64,000 bases of DNA from Sanguibacter inulinus (GTDB lineage: Bacteria > Actinomycetota > Actinomycetes > Actinomycetales > Cellulomonadaceae): NCBI RefSeq assembly GCF_013415325.1, contig NZ_JACBYE010000004.1:1-64000 (forward strand), in the 5' to 3' direction. Positions 48,891 through 57,643 of the stretch are shown in pieces. The translations under genes were made by a program, and so were the position numbers. The notes under the pieces were generated by a model. That model saw nothing but the letters and a program-made list of their open reading frames with translations, was not told where the DNA came from and searched no databases. Every line of letters begins with the position of its first letter. Within the stretch, counting starts at the first letter, position 1.

Positions 48891-51065
48891 CTACTTGATG
48901 AAGAGCATCTCGCGGTACTTCGGCAGCGGCCAGACGGCGTCGTCGACCTGGGCCTCGAGGGCGTCCGCATAGCTGCGGGCCGTCTCCATGAGGGTCCGGA
49001 CCGAGGACGCCGAGTGCTCCATGTGGGCCTTGGTGTCCGCGAAGTCGTGCTGCGCGAGCGCGGACTCCAGCTCCGTCACGGTCGAGAGCAGCAGGTTCGC
49101 GTTCTCGGCGATGACCTTGACCTGCGTGGTGTCGAAGGACACCCCGACCTCGTTGGCGACCGAGTACGTGGTCGCCAGGTCTGCGGCGTACTTGAGGGCG
49201 GTGGGGTAGATGACCGTCCGGGCCATGTCGATCACGAGGCGAGCCTCGACGGCGATCGAGTTGATGTACTGCTCGGAGTACACCTCGTACCGGGCGTTGA
49301 GCTCGACCGCCGAGAGCACGCCGGTGCGCTCGAAGAGCGCGATGACGTCAGGCTCGGTGTAGACCGGGAGCGCCTCGGCGCTCGTCGGCAGGTTGCGCAG
49401 GCCACGCTCGGACACAGCAGCCTCGTGCCAGTCGGAGGAGTAGCCGTCGCCGCCGAAGACGGCGTCGCCGTGCAGCTCCATGAGCTCCTTGACGACGACA
49501 GCGACGGCCTCGGGGCGCGTCAGCCCGGCGTCGAGCTGCTTCTCGAGCTGGTCGGCGACCCAGGTGAGGGAGTCGGCCAGCATGGTGTTGAGGGCTGTGA
49601 GCGGCCCGGAGATCGACTGCGAGGACCCGACGGCGCGGAACTCGAAGCGGTTCCCCGTGAAGGCGAAGGGCGAGGTGCGGTTGCGGTCGCCCGGGTCGCG
49701 CTGGAAGTTGAGTATCTGCGACAGGCCGAGGTCCATCATGCCGCCGTCGGTCGAGACCGAGATCTTGCCGGCCTTGATGTCGTTGTAGACACCCTCGAGC
49801 TGGTCGCCGAGGTACACCGAGAGGATCGCCGGGGGCGCCTCGTTGGCACCGAGGCGGTGGTCGTTGGACGCCGACGCGATGACGGCGCGCAGGAGCGGGC
49901 CGTACTTGTGCACGCCGCGGATGACCGCACCGCAGAAGAGCAGGAAGTTGAGGTTGTGCTCGGGCGAGGTCCCCGGGTCCAGCAGGTTGCCCTGGGTCGA
50001 GTTCCCGACCGACCAGTTGACGTGCTTGCCCGAGCCGTTGAGGCCGGCGAAGGGCTTCTCGTGCAGCAGGCACAGGAACCCGTGCTCGGCGGCGGTCGCC
50101 TTCATGACGGTCATGAGCAGCTGCTGGTGGTCCGCGGCGACGTTGGCGGACTCGTGGTACGGCGCGATCTCGAACTGCCCCGGGGCGACCTCGTTGTGGT
50201 GGGTCTTGGCCGGGATGCCCAGGCGGTAGAGCTTCTCTTCGAAGGCCTGCATGAAGACCTGGACGCGCTCGGGGATCGCCCCGAAGTAGTGGTCGTCGAA
50301 CTCCTGGCCCTTGGCGGGCGGGGCGCCGAAGAGCGTGCGGCCCGAGAGCAGCAGGTCCGGGCGGGCGGCGGCGAAGTGCTGGTCGACGAGGAAGTACTCC
50401 TGCTCAGGGCCGCAGCTCGCGTCGAGCGGTGCGATGTCGGTCTCGCCCATGAGCGTCAGGACCCGGCGCGCGGAGGCGTCCATCGCGGAGATCGAGCGGA
50501 GCAGCGGGATCTTCTTGTCGAGGGACTCCCCGGTCCAGGACATGAAGACCGAGGGGATCATCAGGGTCGCGCCGTTGGCGGTCCACATGATGTACGCGGG
50601 GCTCGTCGGGTCCCAGGCTGTGTAGCCGCGCGCAGCGTTCGTCATGCGCAGCGAGCCGTTGGGGAAGGACGAGCCGTCGGGCTCGCCCTTGATGAGCAGG
50701 CTGCCCGTGAACTCGGTGATCGCGTGACCGTCGGAGTTGGTGACGATGAACCCGTCGTGCTTCTCGGCCGTGATGTTGGTGAGCGGGTAGAACACGTGCG
50801 AGAAGAACTTCGCGCCCTTGCTCATCGCCCAGGTCTTCATCGCGGCGGCGACGATGTCAGCCGTGGCCGGGTCGAGCGGCTCGCCGGTCTTGACGGTCTT
50901 CTTGACGGCCTTGAAGGCGGTCTTGGAGAGCGCCTCCTCCATCTTCGCGAGGTTGAAGACGTCGGTCGCCCAGGTCTCGCTCAGCGGCTGCGTCTCGGCC
51001 GTCTGCACGGCGGGGCGGTTGAGGACCTCGGTGATCGCCTGGCTTCGGACGTGGTTGGCAGTCAT
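48891..51065 (-). CDS. Glutamine synthetase type III (GlnN-like)
   Basis: 724-aa enzyme that makes glutamine from glutamate, ammonia and ATP; the type III family forms large dodecamers and is about 1.5 times the length of GSI. Type III signatures: FPNGSLRMTNAARGYTAWDP near residue 130, SCGPEQEYFLVD near 215, THHNEVAPGQFEIAP near 285, and the ATP-site NGSGKHVNWSVG near 340. The C-terminal 180 residues are helical. ATG 51065 has GGAG 9 bases upstream. GAAAC repeats upstream suggest nitrogen control by GlnR. GSIII is uncommon in actinobacteria next to GSI, so it may be a secondary enzyme. Confidence 0.93.
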   Translation of the reverse strand: MTANHVRSQAITEVLNRPAVQTAETQPLSETWATDVFNLAKMEEALSKTAFKAVKKTVKTGEPLDPATADIVAAAMKTWAMSKGAKFFSHVFYPLTNITAEKHDGFIVTNSDGHAITEFTGSLLIKGEPDGSSFPNGSLRMTNAARGYTAWDPTSPAYIMWTANGATLMIPSVFMSWTGESLDKKIPLLRSISAMDASARRVLTLMGETDIAPLDASCGPEQEYFLVDQHFAAARPDLLLSGRTLFGAPPAKGQEFDDHYFGAIPERVQVFMQAFEEKLYRLGIPAKTHHNEVAPGQFEIAPYHESANVAADHQQLLMTVMKATAAEHGFLCLLHEKPFAGLNGSGKHVNWSVGNSTQGNLLDPGTSPEHNLNFLLFCGAVIRGVHKYGPLLRAVIASASNDHRLGANEAPPAILSVYLGDQLEGVYNDIKAGKISVSTDGGMMDLGLSQILNFQRDPGDRNRTSPFAFTGNRFEFRAVGSSQSISGPLTALNTMLADSLTWVADQLEKQLDAGLTRPEAVAVVVKELMELHGDAVFGGDGYSSDWHEAAVSERGLRNLPTSAEALPVYTEPDVIALFERTGVLSAVELNARYEVYSEQYINSIAVEARLVIDMARTVIYPTALKYAADLATTYSVANEVGVSFDTTQVKVIAENANLLLSTVTELESALAQHDFADTKAHMEHSASSVRTLMETARSYADALEAQVDDAVWPLPKYREMLFIK

Positions 51066-51116
51066 GATCCAGCTCTCCATCGGTGACATTCGCTCTGGGC
51101 ACGCTAAGGCCCGTGT

Positions 51117-51158
51117 GTTTCATGGAAGGGCCCCAGTGTTTCAGGCATGTTTCGTGAC
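51117..51158 (-). promoter_or_regulatory. GlnR-like GAAAC repeats upstream of glutamine synthetase III
   Basis: On the minus strand GAAAC occurs at 51153-51149, 51142-51138 and 51121-51117; the first two are separated by exactly 6 bases. GTCAC (51158-51154) adjoins them. GlnR boxes in actinobacteria are built from GTnAC and GAAAC half-sites with 6-base gaps. A TTAGCG -10-like element follows near 51107. Confidence 0.6.
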
Positions 51159-51304
51159 CGCTCCGCGAGAGCCCGCCTCGATCACCCTGGGCGGAGCCGT
51201 CGGACGGCCACGTCGAGCCACCGAGCACACGTCGTCCTCCCCGTGCCAGGTGCGAAGACCTGACCTAGGGTGGTCGGCATGATCTTCCAGGGGGCTGAAG
51301 GCAC

Positions 51305-51685
51305 ATGACACTGGGCAAGGTGCTCGTCGTCGACGACAACTACGACATCTGCGACCTGCTCGCGCTCAAGCTCACGAACGCGGGCTTCGACGTCACCCAG
51401 GCGAACGACGGGATCACCGGTCTCGAGCTCGGGCTGAACGGGTCCTTCGACCTCGTGGTGCTCGACGTCATGATGCCGGGCATGTCCGGCATCGACGTGC
51501 TCCGCAGGCTCCGTGACGCCGAGCAGACCGCGACCACCCCGGTGCTGCTGCTCACCGCGAAGACCCAGGAGCGCGACGTCGAGTCGGGCTTCGGAGCAGG
51601 CGCCGGGGAGTACATGACCAAGCCCTTCAGCCCCCGGGAGCTGCTCGTACGCGTCAAGGCGATGCTCGCACGCAGTCAGTCCTGA
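51305..51685 (+). CDS. Single-domain response regulator (receiver only)
   Basis: 126-aa receiver domain without an output domain. The acidic pair Asp 10/Asp 11, phospho-Asp 54 in LVVLDVMMPGM, the conserved Thr/Ser in LLLTAKT, and Lys 106 in YMTKPFSP are intact, so it should be phosphorylated. No kinase gene is adjacent. It lies one base upstream of a HEAT-repeat gene and in an operon with a glycosyltransferase, so it probably controls those by protein contact. gaagg at 51296-51300 serves as ribosome site. Confidence 0.9.
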   Translation: MTLGKVLVVDDNYDICDLLALKLTNAGFDVTQANDGITGLELGLNGSFDLVVLDVMMPGMSGIDVLRRLRDAEQTATTPVLLLTAKTQERDVESGFGAGAGEYMTKPFSPRELLVRVKAMLARSQS

Positions 51686-51686
51686 C

Positions 51687-52676
51687 GTGCTGACGCTCTC
51701 CTGGTCGGTGCTGATCGGCACGCTGGTGGTGCTCGCCGTGTGCTGTACGGCGCTGCTGGTCGCGACAGTCGCCGTGAGGCTCTCCCGAGCACGCCGGGCG
51801 CGGCGCCACGACGAGCGCACCGCCCAGGTGAAGCCCCTCGTCCTGGAGGTCCTCACCGCCGAGGACGAGGAGGTCGCGCCGGCCTGCGAGGCCGTCGCAG
51901 CGCTCCCTGACGCGCTGTGGCCCGCTGCCGAGACCTTCGTCCTGGCCGCCTTCGACTCTGTGCGCGGCGAGGTCCGTGACGCCCTCGTCCAGGTCCTCAT
52001 CGCGCGGGGCACGCTCGACCGCGCCCTGGCCGCCACCCAGTCCCGCAGCGCCGTCAGGCGGGCTCGGGCCGCCGAGGTGATCGGGATCGTCGGGCACGTC
52101 TCCGGACGACGAGCTCTCGTCCGCCTTCTGTCCGACCCGAACATCGAGGTCCGCACCGTCGCCGCCCGTGCTCTCGGGCAGATCGGCGACCCGCACCTCA
52201 CGTCGATCCTCCTCGACTCCCTGCGCCCGGGATCCGACGTCCCGCCGAGCGTCGTGGGGACGGCGCTCCTCGGGTCGGGCGAGACCGACACGGCCGCCCT
52301 CGAGGCCGGTCTCGCCGCCGACGACGAGGTCGTCCGGCTCACAGCCATCGCCGTGTCGGCGGAGCTGCTCGTCCTCGCGACAGCCCGAGCCGTCGCAGAC
52401 CGCGGGCTGACCGACCCGTCGGTGACGGTCCGGGTCCAGGCTGCCCGAGCGCTCGCGCGGCTCGGCGGTGCCTGGGCCGTCCCGGCACTCGCGGCCGCGA
52501 CCGTCCCGACCGAGGCGTCTGTCGTCAGGGTCGCGGCGACGCGCACCCTGGCCGAGATGCCCTTCCCGCCGGCCAGGGCGCACCTCGCCCTGCTCCGAGA
52601 CGACGACGACCCCGACGTCCGCCGGCTCGCCACCGCTGCGACACCGTCCCGCGAGACCGCAGGAGGCGACCGATGA
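51687..52676 (+). CDS. Membrane-anchored HEAT-repeat protein
   Basis: 329 aa. One N-terminal membrane helix (about 5-30) and a basic segment RLSRARRARRHDER are followed by some six HEAT-like repeats; LLSDPNIEVRTVAARALGQIGDP, GLTDPSVTVRVQAARALARLGG and LLRDDDDPDVRRLATAA are clearest. Such solenoids are docking surfaces; here the partners may be the receiver protein and the glycosyltransferase. GTG 51687 follows the receiver stop after one base; the stop overlaps the glycosyltransferase ATG (ATGA). No enzymatic motif. Confidence 0.85.
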   Translation: MLTLSWSVLIGTLVVLAVCCTALLVATVAVRLSRARRARRHDERTAQVKPLVLEVLTAEDEEVAPACEAVAALPDALWPAAETFVLAAFDSVRGEVRDALVQVLIARGTLDRALAATQSRSAVRRARAAEVIGIVGHVSGRRALVRLLSDPNIEVRTVAARALGQIGDPHLTSILLDSLRPGSDVPPSVVGTALLGSGETDTAALEAGLAADDEVVRLTAIAVSAELLVLATARAVADRGLTDPSVTVRVQAARALARLGGAWAVPALAAATVPTEASVVRVAATRTLAEMPFPPARAHLALLRDDDDPDVRRLATAATPSRETAGGDR

Positions 52677-54109
52677 CGCTCGACCCGGTGCGGGACGCCC
52701 TCCTGACGTTCTTCGACGTCTCAGGCCCGTGGCTCCTGCTCTACTTCTTCCTCATCAACACCTCGTACCTCGTGCTCATCATCCTGGCGAGCGTGAACTT
52801 CGGCAGGCACCTGCGGCGCACGCAGTTCTCCGGGACGACGAGCGCCGCACGGTCGCCCCTGACCCCGGGGGTCTCCGTCCTGCTGCCCGCGTACAACGAG
52901 GCGAACGTCATCCTCGACTCGGTGCGCTCGGTCCTCGACCTGCGGTACCCGGACCACGAGGTCGTGGTCATCAACGACGGCAGCACCGATGCGACCCTCG
53001 AGAGGCTCGTCGAGACCTTCGGCCTCGTGCGCAGCGGGCGGGACGTCGCGGGGCGGATCGAGGTCCGCGGGGCGGTGCGTGACGTGTGGGTCCCCGCCGA
53101 CGAGAGCATCCCGCTGGTGGTCGTCGACAAGGAGAACTCCGGGCGCTCGGACAGCCTGAACATGGGGATCAACGTCGCCTCGCGCGACCTGGTCGTCATG
53201 GTCGACGCAGACTCCGTCCTCGACCCTGACGCACTCCTCGTCGTGTCCAAGCCCTTCGCCGACGACCCGCAGAACGTGGTCGCGACCGGCGGGGTCATCC
53301 GCGCGGCGAACGGCTGCCGCGTGGTCGGCGGCCGTGTGGTCGACGTGCGGATGCCACGCTCGGTCGTGGCACGCATCCAGGTGGTCGAGTACCTCCGCTC
53401 CTTCTTGCTCGGCCGTGCCGGGTGGTCGCAGGCCGACGCGCTCATCCTCATCTCGGGGGCCTTCGGCATGTTCCGACGGGACATCCTCCTCGAGGCCGGC
53501 GGGCTCGACGCCGACTCGATCGGCGAAGACTTCGAGCTCGTCATGCGTATCCACAAGATGATGAAGGACTCGAAGCGCGACTACAGGGTCGTGTTCGTCG
53601 CCGAACCCGTGAGCTGGACCGAGGTCCCCGACACCCTCGCGGTCCTCGGACGTCAACGACGTCGCTGGCACCGTGGTCTGTGGGAGGTCCTCTGGGGCTA
53701 CAGGCGCATGACCTTCAACCCGCGCTACGGGCGCATCGGAATGGTGGCGCTCCCGTACTACTGGTTCTTCGAGCTCTTCGCCCCGCTCCTCGAGGTCGTC
53801 GGCGTGATCGTCGTCCCGCTCGGGCTGCTCCTCGGGGTGGTCAACGTCCCGTTCGCCGTGGCCTTCCTCCTCGTGGCCTATGTGTACGCCTTCTTCGTCA
53901 CCTGCGCGGCGCTGCTCGTGGAGGAGATCTCGTTCCACAGGTACGCCCGCTGGCGCGACCTCGGCGCGATCGTCCTCGCTTCCGTCGCCGAGAACATCGG
54001 CTACAGGCAGCTCACCGCGCTGTGGCGCCTGCAGGGATGGTGGGCCAGCCTGCGCAAGAAGAAGGCCGTCTGGGGGACCATGACGCGGGCCGGCTTCGGC
54101 AGCAGCTGA
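52673..54109 (+). CDS. Processive family 2 glycosyltransferase
   Basis: 478-aa membrane glycosyltransferase of the cellulose/hyaluronan/PNAG synthase-like fold. One N-terminal TM (about 17-40), then the GT-A domain: VSVLLPAYNEANVI, VVVINDGSTD near 101, DADS near 175, GEDFE near 284, and the processivity motif QRRRW near 328. Three to four TMs lie at the C-terminus. It probably polymerises and exports a polysaccharide from a nucleotide sugar; sugar unknown. AGGAGG precedes ATG 52673. No PilZ domain is present, so control by the receiver/HEAT partners is plausible. Confidence 0.88.
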   Translation: MTLDPVRDALLTFFDVSGPWLLLYFFLINTSYLVLIILASVNFGRHLRRTQFSGTTSAARSPLTPGVSVLLPAYNEANVILDSVRSVLDLRYPDHEVVVINDGSTDATLERLVETFGLVRSGRDVAGRIEVRGAVRDVWVPADESIPLVVVDKENSGRSDSLNMGINVASRDLVVMVDADSVLDPDALLVVSKPFADDPQNVVATGGVIRAANGCRVVGGRVVDVRMPRSVVARIQVVEYLRSFLLGRAGWSQADALILISGAFGMFRRDILLEAGGLDADSIGEDFELVMRIHKMMKDSKRDYRVVFVAEPVSWTEVPDTLAVLGRQRRRWHRGLWEVLWGYRRMTFNPRYGRIGMVALPYYWFFELFAPLLEVVGVIVVPLGLLLGVVNVPFAVAFLLVAYVYAFFVTCAALLVEEISFHRYARWRDLGAIVLASVAENIGYRQLTALWRLQGWWASLRKKKAVWGTMTRAGFGSS

Positions 54110-54124
54110 CGCCCTCTCGGCCCG

Positions 54125-54143
54125 CTAGGTGAGGGTAGCCTTG
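54125..54143 (+). promoter_or_regulatory. Candidate IdeR/DmdR iron box
   Basis: CTAGGTGAGGGTAGCCTTG matches about 12-13 of the 19 positions of the DtxR/IdeR consensus (TTAGGTTAGSCTAACCTAA type). It covers a TAGCCT -10-like element at 54136-54141, a good place for repression by iron-loaded regulator. Confidence 0.5.
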
Positions 54144-54148
54144 CCGCG

Positions 54149-54232
54149 ATGATCTCCTCCCCAGCACCGTGCGCGCGGACCACCTCAGCAGACACGACGG
54201 ACGACGCCTGCGGTCCTCGGGAGCGAGCATGA
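54149..54232 (+). CDS. Putative short upstream ORF, coupled to sucrase-ferredoxin gene
   Basis: 27-codon frame, ATG 54149 to TGA 54232. It starts 7 bases after the TAGCCT element, so it would be translated from a leaderless message. Its stop overlaps the next ATG (ATGA). Two Cys are encoded (APCAR and DACGP). Nothing else supports it as a protein; it may serve to load ribosomes onto the next gene. Confidence 0.35.
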   Translation: MISSPAPCARTTSADTTDDACGPRERA

Positions 54233-55164
54233 GCGACCGACAGCCCGACGGTGCGTCCCGCAAGCCACGCCGCGTCGGCTGCGCGCGGATCTCTCGCGAC
54301 CTCGACGAGCCGATGGCAGGAGCCGCGGGCCGGGCAGACGCATGGGTGCTCGTCGAGCACCCTGGTCCCTGGCCCTCCGAGGCACCCGAGGGCATCCTCC
54401 CCGACGCGGTGATCGAGCACCTGGGGCAGCCTGGCGTCAGGGTGGTGCTCGTCCGCCGCCCGCGCTCGCGAACCGTCACCAGGCCCGCCTGCTTCGTCGC
54501 GTCGACGCACCCCGACGGCCCCTGGGTCCGCCGTGTCGAGATCGAGACCTACGACGACCTGCTGACGCTCGACGTGGCGGCCGCCGCCGCCGGAGTCCGA
54601 CCCGTGGCGGGGGAGCCGCACGACCTCCCTCTCGTCCTCGTGTGCACCCACGGGCGTCGCGACGTGTGCTGCGCCGAGCTCGGCCGGCCGTTGCTCCCCG
54701 GCATGTCCGCACGGGACGACGTCGACGTGTGGGAGTGCACCCACGTGGGCGGCGACCGCTTCGCCGCGAACGTCGTGCTGCTGCCGCACGGCCTGCACTA
54801 CAGCCGTCTCGTCGACGAGAGCGCCGCCGCGGTGCTCGACGCCTACGTCGACGGACGGGTGGTCTCCGAGCACCTGCGGGGACGCTCGGCCTTCAGCCAG
54901 CCGGCCCAGGTGGCCGAGCACGCCGTGCGGCAGCACACCGGCATCACCGAGGTCGACGGCTTCGCGATCCTCTCCGAGCAGGTGGACAAGGACGGCACGA
55001 GCGCACGCGTCGAGATCCGTCACCTTTCGACGACCTTCGTGGTCTGCGCGGAGCGCACGCCGACACCGGGCGCCCCGGAGACCCACGCCTGCGTGCGGGG
55101 CGTCGAGCCCGCCCGGTGGAGCTCGTGGCGCGCGAGCAGCGTCGAGGAGATCGGCGGGTGCTGA
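54229..55164 (+). CDS. Sucrase/ferredoxin-like family protein
   Basis: 311-aa cytoplasmic protein of the sucrase/ferredoxin-like family, thioredoxin-fold proteins that can bind a [2Fe-2S] cluster. The cluster-type motif CTHGRRDVCCAELG lies near residues 142-155, followed by ECTHVGGDRFAANVVLLPHGLHY. A Cys in RRVGCARISRDLDEPMAGAA at the N-terminus is also typical. The name is historical; sucrase activity is not expected. ATG 54229 has ggag at 54219-54222; GTG 54169 is an in-frame alternative. The upstream iron box suggests a role in iron or siderophore metabolism. Confidence 0.85.
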   Translation: MSDRQPDGASRKPRRVGCARISRDLDEPMAGAAGRADAWVLVEHPGPWPSEAPEGILPDAVIEHLGQPGVRVVLVRRPRSRTVTRPACFVASTHPDGPWVRRVEIETYDDLLTLDVAAAAAGVRPVAGEPHDLPLVLVCTHGRRDVCCAELGRPLLPGMSARDDVDVWECTHVGGDRFAANVVLLPHGLHYSRLVDESAAAVLDAYVDGRVVSEHLRGRSAFSQPAQVAEHAVRQHTGITEVDGFAILSEQVDKDGTSARVEIRHLSTTFVVCAERTPTPGAPETHACVRGVEPARWSSWRASSVEEIGGC

Positions 55165-55294
55165 GGCTCACGGCATGCTCGGGGCCGTCCCGCGTCCCCT
55201 AGCCGAGGGCAGGCGGTCGTCCGGTCGCATCGGTGACAGGCATCTCGTCCGCCGGAGCACCCGCCTCTCGCGGCGGCGGTGGGATACTGGAGCA

Positions 55295-56515
55295 ATGACT
55301 TCCACGACCACCCTCGAAGCGACCGGCGCGCCTACGGACGGGCCGGGCACGTCCGCCCAGGCCACGCCGTTCCTCCCGCCGCTGCGCATCGGCCAGCACA
55401 CTGTGCCGTCGCCCGTGGTCCTGGCACCCATGGCGGGCGTGACGAACACGGCCTTCCGCAAGCTCTGCCGCGAGCACGGACCGGGCGGTCTGTACGTCGC
55501 CGAGATGGTCACGTCGCGCGCGATCGTCGAGCGCAACGAGCAGGCGCTGCGCATCGTCACCTTCGAGGACGGTGAGTCGCCCCGCTCTGCCCAGGTCTAC
55601 GGCGTGGACCCGGCTACCGTCGGCGCAGCCGTCGAGATCATCGCGGGCGAGGGGCGTGCCGACCACGTCGACCTCAACTTCGGCTGCCCGGTCCCCAAGG
55701 TGACCCGCAAGGGCGGTGGCGCGGTGCTGCCGTGGAAGCGCGAGCTCTTCACCCGCATCGTCGACGCGGCCGTCGAGGCCGGCGCACGGCACGACGTCCC
55801 GGTGACCATCAAGATGCGCAAGGGGATCGACGACGAGCACCTCACGTACCTCGAGGCCGGCCTCATCGCCGAGCAGGCCGGTGTCGCGGCCGTCGCGCTG
55901 CACGCCCGCACCGCTGCCGAGTACTACTCAGGGACGGCCGACTGGTCCGCGATCCGCCAGCTCAAGGAGACCGTCACGAGCATCCCGGTGCTCGGCAACG
56001 GCGATATCTGGTCGGCCGAGGACGCTCTCGAGATGGTCCGCCAGACCGGCTGCGACGGCGTGGTCGTCGGACGCGGCTGCCAGGGGCGCCCGTGGCTCTT
56101 CGCCGACCTCATGGCCGCCTTCAACGGTTCGGACGAGCGGGTCACCCCAGGCCTCGGCTACGTCGCCGAGACGATCTACAGGCACGGTGAGCTCATGGCC
56201 GAGTTCTTCCAGGACGAGGACAAGGGCACCCGCGACCTCCGCAAGCACATGGCCTGGTACCTCAAGGGCTACGCCGTCGGCGGCGACGCGCGACGCGCCC
56301 TCGCGATGGTCTCGACCCTCGCCGAGCTGCGCACGCACCTCGACACCCTCGACCACGACCAGCCGTACCCCGGCAAGGACGCGGAGGGTCAGCGCGGACG
56401 CCAGGGCAGCCCGAAGAAGCCGCACGTCCCCGACGGCTGGCTCTCGTCCCGCGAGCTGAGCGACGAGCACCGCGCCAAGCTGCTCGAGGCCGAGCTGAGC
56501 GTCTCGGGCGGCTGA
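55295..56515 (+). CDS. dusB: tRNA-dihydrouridine synthase
   Basis: 406-aa FMN enzyme that reduces uridine to dihydrouridine in tRNA. TIM-barrel motifs: PSPVVLAPMAGVTNTAFRKL near residue 42, VDLNFGCPVPKVTRKGGGAVL (catalytic Cys near 131), HARTAAEYYSG, LGNGDIWS and GVVVGRGCQGRPW. The C-terminal helical domain continues to SRELSDEHRAKLL. ATG 55295 is 6 bases after a GATACT -10-like element, so it may be leaderless; GGAG is too close to act as a ribosome site. DusB is the usual actinobacterial type but the exact subgroup is inferred. Confidence 0.9.
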   Translation: MTSTTTLEATGAPTDGPGTSAQATPFLPPLRIGQHTVPSPVVLAPMAGVTNTAFRKLCREHGPGGLYVAEMVTSRAIVERNEQALRIVTFEDGESPRSAQVYGVDPATVGAAVEIIAGEGRADHVDLNFGCPVPKVTRKGGGAVLPWKRELFTRIVDAAVEAGARHDVPVTIKMRKGIDDEHLTYLEAGLIAEQAGVAAVALHARTAAEYYSGTADWSAIRQLKETVTSIPVLGNGDIWSAEDALEMVRQTGCDGVVVGRGCQGRPWLFADLMAAFNGSDERVTPGLGYVAETIYRHGELMAEFFQDEDKGTRDLRKHMAWYLKGYAVGGDARRALAMVSTLAELRTHLDTLDHDQPYPGKDAEGQRGRQGSPKKPHVPDGWLSSRELSDEHRAKLLEAELSVSGG

Positions 56516-56571
56516 CCCGCCAGGCTGCTGATGCCTCGGTGGGGTCGACCGCCTCCGCGCAGCAGGCCTTG

Positions 56572-57462
56572 TCAGACCCGGCGGACCTCGACGCGTCGAG
56601 CCAGCGCTGCGGCGTGCTCGGGTGTCGCGGTCCTCGCGCCGAGGTCAGTGGTCGTCACGGCAATCGCCCCTGTCGCCGCGCCGAGTGCGAGCGACTCGAG
56701 GGTCGCCCCGCCGGCCAGGTGCGCGGCGATCATGCCCGCGACGAAGCCGTCCCCGGCGCCGTTGGTGTCGACCACGACGTCGACAGGAGCGGTCCCTACC
56801 TCGATGAAGCCGTGCTCGTCGAGGGCCAGCGCGCCGCGGGAGCCACGTGTGCACACCGCGAGCCTCGCTCCGCGCGAGACGCGGTCGCGCAGGTAGGCGT
56901 TCGGGTCGTCCAGGCGAGACTCGCTGACGACCACGACGTCTGCCCCGTCGGCGAAGGGGCGCTGGAACTCCTGCTTCCCGTCATCGTCGTGCACGTCGCA
57001 CCACACCGGCACCCCGAGAGCCCGGGCCTGCGCGATCAACGGGATGCTGCTGGCGGCGAGGTCCAGCACGGCCACGGCTGCACCGTGCAGGGAGGCACCT
57101 GTGTCGGGGGCCTCTGGGGCGTGCGGCAGCTCGAGGTAGATCGAGAGTCGACCTCCGTCAGCCGCCATGAGATTCAGATGACGCTCACTCCTCCCCCCGT
57201 CAGCCTCGGCGGTCTCGAGCCTGATGCGCTCGTGCGTGAGGGCGGCGCGGACCAGGGCGCCCGGCTCGTCGTCTCCCAGGATCGTCCGCAGGACGACGTC
57301 GACGCCCAGCGCCGCGAGCGAGACGGCTTTTCCCGCCGAGGTACCACCGAGACCGTCGCGGTACCCGGACGCGAAGATGGTCTGGCTGACCGGTCCCGGG
57401 AGCGACTCCACCTCGACGAGGGTGTTCCAGGACGCCGGACCGTTGACGAACACGTGGCTCAT
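56572..57462 (-). CDS. PfkB-family carbohydrate kinase
   Basis: 296-aa sugar or nucleoside kinase of the ribokinase fold. The catalytic motif DTNGAGDGFVAGM (about 233-245) carries the base Asp; it varies from the usual DTTGAGDAF. The N-terminal signature is GGTSAGKAVSLAALG near residue 39. Substrate cannot be told; fructose-, ribose- or other sugar kinases are all in the family. A TAGGCT -10-like element lies 6 bases before ATG 57462 on the minus strand, suggesting a leaderless single-gene transcript. Convergent with dusB, close to but separate from the maltodextrin cluster. Confidence 0.85.
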   Translation of the reverse strand: MSHVFVNGPASWNTLVEVESLPGPVSQTIFASGYRDGLGGTSAGKAVSLAALGVDVVLRTILGDDEPGALVRAALTHERIRLETAEADGGRSERHLNLMAADGGRLSIYLELPHAPEAPDTGASLHGAAVAVLDLAASSIPLIAQARALGVPVWCDVHDDDGKQEFQRPFADGADVVVVSESRLDDPNAYLRDRVSRGARLAVCTRGSRGALALDEHGFIEVGTAPVDVVVDTNGAGDGFVAGMIAAHLAGGATLESLALGAATGAIAVTTTDLGARTATPEHAAALARRVEVRRV

Positions 57463-57574
57463 GGCTCGAGCCTACGGTCGCCGAGGCATACGCCCGGTAC
57501 GCCGCCGTGCGGTGACCACCCGTGGTCAGGAGGCGGTCCGCCCGACCCGCCGCAGGAGATACCGGCCAGACGCG

Positions 57575-57612
57575 CCGCAGGGGGCGGCCCCAGACGGGAC
57601 CGCCCCCTGCGG
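57575..57612 (-). terminator. Terminator of the alpha-glucosidase gene
   Basis: CCGCAGGGGGCGG (57575-57587) and CCGCCCCCTGCGG (57600-57612) pair perfectly over 13 bp with a 12-base loop, just downstream of the gene at 57644 on the minus strand. Confidence 0.75.
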
Positions 57613-57643
57613 GCGTCCTAGAGGTCGAGCGACCGAGAGACCG

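Noticed and set aside
48801-51086. 761-codon plus-strand frame opposite glutamine synthetase III
   Set aside because: The minus strand encodes a complete GSIII with signatures; the plus frame is its compositional mirror.
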